Part shown: piece by piece, positions 61,036 through 64,000 of the stretch
How positions within the stretch are numbered: the stretch's first letter is position 1
How the letters are laid out: every line of letters starts with the position of its first letter
Origin: Rhizobium sp. R634
GTDB lineage: Bacteria; Pseudomonadota; Alphaproteobacteria; Rhizobiales; Rhizobiaceae
Direction of reading: 5' to 3'
DNA length: 64,000 bases
Assembly (NCBI RefSeq): GCF_002211305.1
Contig: NZ_LOKW01000024.1
Span: 124,001 to 188,000, forward strand
Notes under the pieces: model-generated
The model's input: only the letters and a program-made list of their open reading frames with translations
Databases searched by the model: none
What the model was told of the DNA's origin: nothing
Translations under genes and position numbers: made by a program

Positions 61036-61413
61036 ATGGACGTCATGCGCACGCTCGCTCTCATCGCGATGTTTCTCGGCTGGCTGGTCTATAGCGCCAT
61101 GTCCGCATGGGCAGGCTGTCCGACGTGTGCGTCGATGAATGCGCCGGCCGCGGTCGAAAGCGGCAGCATGCATCATGAAATGGCCGGCATGGATATGCAC
61201 GAAGGAGCGGGAAAAACCACTGCCGCAAAAGATCCCTGTGCGAGCGGAGACGCCGCGCATATGCCGCTTTGCGCCGCCTGCCTTCTGCTGCCCCCGACGG
61301 TGATTGTTATGGCCGACGGAAAATCCGCCTTCGGCTATCCCCCGCCGCCGCTCGTCCGCGCCCTTGACGACAATAGACCCGCTCCGCAGGCGCCCCCTCC
61401 CCGACTGGGCTGA
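61036..61413 (+). CDS. Met/His/Cys-rich small secreted protein, likely copper-binding
   Basis: A 125-aa protein with a hydrophobic N-terminus (LALIAMFLGWLVYSAMSAWA) and a metal-rich middle: CPTCASM, then MHHEMAGMDMHEGAG with alternate Met/His, and HMPLCAACLLLPP. Such MxxH and CxxC sets are typical of Cu(I) binding. It is 74 bp before the DUF305 gene on the same strand. The ATG at 61036 or 61045 may start it. No named family is certain; it resembles DUF2946-type proteins. Confidence 0.6.
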   Translation: MDVMRTLALIAMFLGWLVYSAMSAWAGCPTCASMNAPAAVESGSMHHEMAGMDMHEGAGKTTAAKDPCASGDAAHMPLCAACLLLPPTVIVMADGKSAFGYPPPPLVRALDDNRPAPQAPPPRLG

Positions 61414-61487
61414 CAACCGATTTTACACGCAGATCAGGCGGCTTCGACCGCCGACGTATCTATTGTCAGACAGAGGAAGGAACTCTC

Positions 61488-61847
61488 ATGTCTTTGAAAA
61501 TCATCACGCTTACCGCAATGCTCGCCATCGTCGCCGCCCCGGCCCTTGCCGAAGACAAGACCATGGATATGAGCAAGCCGATGGGCAGCCACAGTGCTTC
61601 CAGCCACGCTTTCAGCGAGGCGAACGACAAGATGCACAAGGATATGATGATCGAGTATAGCGGCGATGCCGACGTGGACTTCGTTCGCGGCATGATCCCT
61701 CACCATCAGGGCGCGATCGATATGGCCAAGGTCGAGCTTCAATACGGCAAGGATCCGGAAATCCGCAAGCTTGCGGAAGCTGTGATCAAGGCGCAGGAAG
61801 CGGAGATCGCCGAGATGAACGCCTGGCTCAAGGCCCGCGGCAAGTAA
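61488..61847 (+). CDS. DUF305-family exported protein (CopM-like)
   Basis: A 119-aa exported protein with a signal peptide (KIITLTAMLAIVAAPALA) and a four-helix DUF305 core. It carries the classical motif DVDFVRGMIPHHQGAIDMAK with two adjacent His and Met residues, and KMHKDMMIEYSGD. The N-terminal part TMDMSKPMGSHSASSH is Met/His-rich. Family members (e.g. CopM) bind copper in the periplasm. GAGGAAGGAAC before the ATG is a good ribosome site. The stop is followed by a two-way terminator. Confidence 0.85.
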   Translation: MSLKIITLTAMLAIVAAPALAEDKTMDMSKPMGSHSASSHAFSEANDKMHKDMMIEYSGDADVDFVRGMIPHHQGAIDMAKVELQYGKDPEIRKLAEAVIKAQEAEIAEMNAWLKARGK

Positions 61848-61867
61848 TCGGCCGCCGGCAAAAGAAG

Positions 61868-61889
61868 AACGCCGGAAATCTCCGGCGTT
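61868..61889. terminator. Two-way terminator between DUF305 and aldo/keto reductase genes
   Basis: AACGCCGGA (61868-61876) and TCCGGCGTT (61881-61889) form a 9-bp stem. On minus it is followed by CTTCTTTTG, so it mainly serves the reductase gene. Confidence 0.65.
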
Positions 61890-61907
61890 CCCTCACGGCA
61901 ATGCCGT

Positions 61908-62957
61908 TCAGTCCTTCGGCTCGAAGTCCGCCGGCCGGCGACCGGCGCCCTGCCGCGTCAGCATCCAGCCTGGATATTCGGGCGCAAGCGCGCTCACCTC
62001 GTCGAGTCTCTTCAGATCGTCCTCATCGAGCTTCAGCTTGACGGCGGCCAGATTCTGGTCGAGCTGGTCGACACGCTTGGCGCCGATGATGACCGAGGTG
62101 ACGAAAGGCTTGGCGAGGATATAGGCGAGCGCGACTGTCGCGACGCCGACGCCGTGCTTTTCGGCAACCTCGCGCATGACCGCGACGCAGGCCCAGGCCT
62201 TGTCCTTGTCGACCGGCGGGAAATCGAAATTGGCGCGGCGGCCTTCGCCATTGCCGGGCGCGCCGGGACCATATTTGCCGGAAAGCAGACCGCCGGCGAG
62301 CGGCGACCAGACCATCAGGCCAAGCTTCTCCTCCTGCATCATCGGCGCGATGTCGCGTTCGAGATCGCGGCCGGCGATGGAATAATAGGCCTGAACGCTT
62401 TCGAAACGGGCAAAGCCGCGGCGTTCGGACAGGCCGAGCGCCTTGGAAATGCGCCAGGCCTGCCAGTTGGAAACGCCGATATAGCGCACGAGACCACGGG
62501 AAACGAGATCGTCGAAGGCGCGCAGCGTCTCTTCGATCGGCGTGACCGTATCGGTCGCATGGATCTGATAGAGGTCGATATGATCCGTCTGCAGACGCTT
62601 CAGGCTCGCCTCGACGGAATCCATGATGTGGCCGCGCGAGGCGCCGCGGTCGTTGGGCTTGTCGCCCATCACGCCGTAGACCTTGGTGGCGATGACGACG
62701 TCCTTACGCGGTACGTCAAGGTTCTTCAACGCCTGGCCGAGCAGCCTTTCGGACTCGCCGAAAGAATAGACGTCGGCCGTGTCGATGAAATTGACGCCCG
62801 ATGCAAGCGAACGCTCGACGATCCGGTCGGCGGCATTCTGGTCGACATCGGCGATGGCGCCCCAGGCGCTGCCCTGCTTGGCTTCGCCGAAAGTCATGGT
62901 GCCGAGGCAGATTTCCGAGACGAAAAGTCCCGTATTTCCGAGTTGATTGTAACGCAT
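61908..62957 (-). CDS. Aldo/keto reductase
   Basis: An NADPH-dependent reductase of 349 aa. The catalytic tetrad is D59 and Y64 (FIDTADVYSFG), K92 (ATKVYG) and a His in LYQIHATD. The NADPH-binding loop near the C-terminus reads VTSVIIGAKRVDQLDQNL. It belongs to the Tas/YajO-like group of broad-range reductases. The true substrate is unknown. The ATG at 62957 has AAGGA 11 bp upstream; the longer frame adds non-homologous residues. Confidence 0.91.
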   Translation of the reverse strand: MRYNQLGNTGLFVSEICLGTMTFGEAKQGSAWGAIADVDQNAADRIVERSLASGVNFIDTADVYSFGESERLLGQALKNLDVPRKDVVIATKVYGVMGDKPNDRGASRGHIMDSVEASLKRLQTDHIDLYQIHATDTVTPIEETLRAFDDLVSRGLVRYIGVSNWQAWRISKALGLSERRGFARFESVQAYYSIAGRDLERDIAPMMQEEKLGLMVWSPLAGGLLSGKYGPGAPGNGEGRRANFDFPPVDKDKAWACVAVMREVAEKHGVGVATVALAYILAKPFVTSVIIGAKRVDQLDQNLAAVKLKLDEDDLKRLDEVSALAPEYPGWMLTRQGAGRRPADFEPKD

Positions 62958-63191
62958 GGTCGAAAAATTCCTTTGTGTCTGCCGCAAGGGGGCTTGCGAA
63001 CTCAAGAACTTCATTTTTTTAATTATTGGCCTGCGCATGACAGGCACAGCCGTAGCTGGCTGCTGGGTGAGGCAAACTCGATGTAGTGCGGCGGCCGCGC
63101 TTTTCAACGCGCGTCCCGCACTGGAGGCAACCGCCCTCGTCTCGACACAGGCGGCCGATAGATTGCCGGCCCTATTTCAAGAGGTGTGCAT

Positions 63192-63896
63192 ATGGCGACG
63201 CGTCCACTGACCACCATCGGCTTCGATGCCGACGATACGCTTTGGCAGAACGAACAATATTACCGACTGACGGAAGCCCATTTTACCAGCCTTCTTGCCG
63301 ATTTCGCCGAAGGACCGAAGATTTCCGAGCGGCTGCTGGAAGCCGAAAAACGCAACCTTCGTCACTACGGCTTCGGCATCAAAGGCTTTACCCTGTCGAT
63401 GGTCGAAACGGCGATCGAGATCACCGAGGGCAAGGTCCCCGCGAGCGTCATTGCCAAGATCCTCGATACCGGCCGCGATCTTCTCAACCACCCGGTCGAG
63501 ACCATGCCGCATGTGCGCGACACGCTGGAGGCGCTTGCCGGCAAATATCTGCTTGTCATGATCACCAAGGGCGATCTCTTCGATCAGGAGCGCAAGCTTG
63601 CCCAATCCGGGCTCGGCGATTTCTTCGATGCCGTCGAGATCGTCTCCGACAAGACGGCCGTCACCTACCGCCGCATCTTCGCCAAGGTGGGCGACGGGCC
63701 GGAGCGGGCGATGATGGTCGGCAATTCGCTGAAATCGGATATCGTGCCGGCAATCGCGGCCGGCAGCTACGGCGTATTCGTGCCGCACGAACTGACCTGG
63801 GTGCTGGAGCATGTCGACGAGCCGACGGAAGCGCCGCGCTTCCGCAAGATCGGTCATCTCGGCGAATTGCGCGAGCTGATCGACCGGCTTTCGTGA
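63192..63896 (+). CDS. HAD-superfamily hydrolase
   Basis: A 234-aa HAD-like phosphatase. Motif I is GFDADDTLWQNE (nucleophile D12, second Asp D14). Motif II is the Thr in VMITKGDLFDQE, the Lys in SDKTAVTYRRIF and motif IV MVGNSLKSDIVPAIAAG. The cap is C1 type. No specific substrate can be named. ATG 63192 has AAGAGGT seven bases ahead; the GTG at 63186 is less likely. It stands alone. Confidence 0.88.
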   Translation: MATRPLTTIGFDADDTLWQNEQYYRLTEAHFTSLLADFAEGPKISERLLEAEKRNLRHYGFGIKGFTLSMVETAIEITEGKVPASVIAKILDTGRDLLNHPVETMPHVRDTLEALAGKYLLVMITKGDLFDQERKLAQSGLGDFFDAVEIVSDKTAVTYRRIFAKVGDGPERAMMVGNSLKSDIVPAIAAGSYGVFVPHELTWVLEHVDEPTEAPRFRKIGHLGELRELIDRLS

Positions 63897-63913
63897 CCGG
63901 ATTCAAGCAAACC

Positions 63914-64000
63914 TCATTGCGGCTTGGCGGGCGCCTTCGGAAAGAGCGATGGTTGCTCCGGTTCGGGCTGCGTTTTCGGCTGCGGGGCAGCAGCCAAGGG
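63914..64000 (-). CDS. C-terminal end of a gene leaving the window
   Basis: The last 28 codons of a minus-strand frame, open to the window edge. The tail is rich in Pro, Gln and Lys (PKTQPEPEQPSLFPKAPAKPQ), as in the disordered ends of membrane or cell-envelope proteins. Nothing else can be said; no function is assigned. Confidence 0.4.
   Translation of the reverse strand, partial: PLAAAPQPKTQPEPEQPSLFPKAPAKPQ

Noticed and set aside
1..64000. tRNA, rRNA, CRISPR, prophage or transposon genes
   Set aside because: I looked for tRNA cloverleafs with CCA-like ends, att-like repeats next to tRNA, and transposase or integrase motifs in the translated frames and saw none. A tRNAscan or ISfinder run would settle it.

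Overview
The window is ordinary, GC-rich chromosome from an alphaproteobacterium, almost certainly a Rhizobium (R. etli / R. leguminosarum group) or a close relative. The assignment is inferred from gene content. It has a detached F0 ATP synthase operon with a b-prime subunit (atpI-B-E-b'-b), the short HisG plus HisZ pair, rhizobial families DUF2093 and DUF4170, a CIRCE-controlled groESL, a direct-repeat alphaproteobacterial LexA box, and GC-rich hairpin repeats between genes. No rRNA, tRNA, CRISPR array, prophage, transposase or plasmid function was seen. About 60 protein genes fill most of the DNA.

Layout. 1-6.8 kb: 3' part of an NRAMP transporter gene, a small-molecule-type methyltransferase, DUF2007, polyprenyl diphosphate synthase (ispB), an exported TPR protein, ispE and moaB. 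6.8-10.1 kb: a small secreted protein, a short GT2-like protein, a PA0069-type radical SAM protein behind a LexA box, and rnhB. 10.1-13.3 kb: the F0 operon with terminator and promoter. 13.4-19.4 kb: SleB-type cell wall hydrolase, a corA-kup Mg/K transport pair, and an Mrp ATPase. 19.9-25.1 kb: a LuxR-type regulator, then an IclR-controlled sugar acid operon (SDR dehydrogenase, dgoK, dgoA, SMP-30 lactonase) fitting the De Ley-Doudoroff galactose route. 25.2-29.2 kb: a PRC-barrel protein, a GGDEF-EAL protein and a PAS-REC protein without a kinase core. 29.3-37.3 kb: mutL, DUF2093, then a lipid A / KDO operon (pmbA, cysQ-like, DUF4170, waaA, HAD, lpxK). 37.4-41.7 kb: Kef antiporter and a three-gene set that looks copper-related. 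41.7-46.4 kb: patatin, rsmD, a long-tailed pseudouridine synthase, tadA and a lipoprotein. 46.5-51.5 kb: ileS, ribF and a HAD gene. 51.7-53.9 kb: groESL. 54.4-56.5 kb: an orphan protein, a GST and DoxX. 56.5-60.1 kb: hisS-hisZ-hisG. 60.2-64 kb: a Rossmann-fold protein, a second Met/His-rich metal pair, an aldo/keto reductase, a HAD hydrolase and the C-terminal end of a gene that leaves the window.

Points most worth a second look: (1) a LexA box on the radical SAM promoter; (2) a patch of about 240 bp inside hisS with much lower GC and foreign codon use, covering the HisRS insertion region; (3) three related hairpin mosaic elements, one filling the hisS-hisZ junction; (4) an Mrp ATPase lacking its CxxC but carrying an eight-histidine linker; (5) a PAS-PAS-REC-REC protein with no kinase, next to a GGDEF-EAL protein; (6) a structured untranslated stretch at 54910-55088 that may be a small RNA. 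I saw no clearly new multi-gene system. The rest is well-known housekeeping and central metabolism. Start sites were chosen by Shine-Dalgarno spacing and family length and are explained in each entry.
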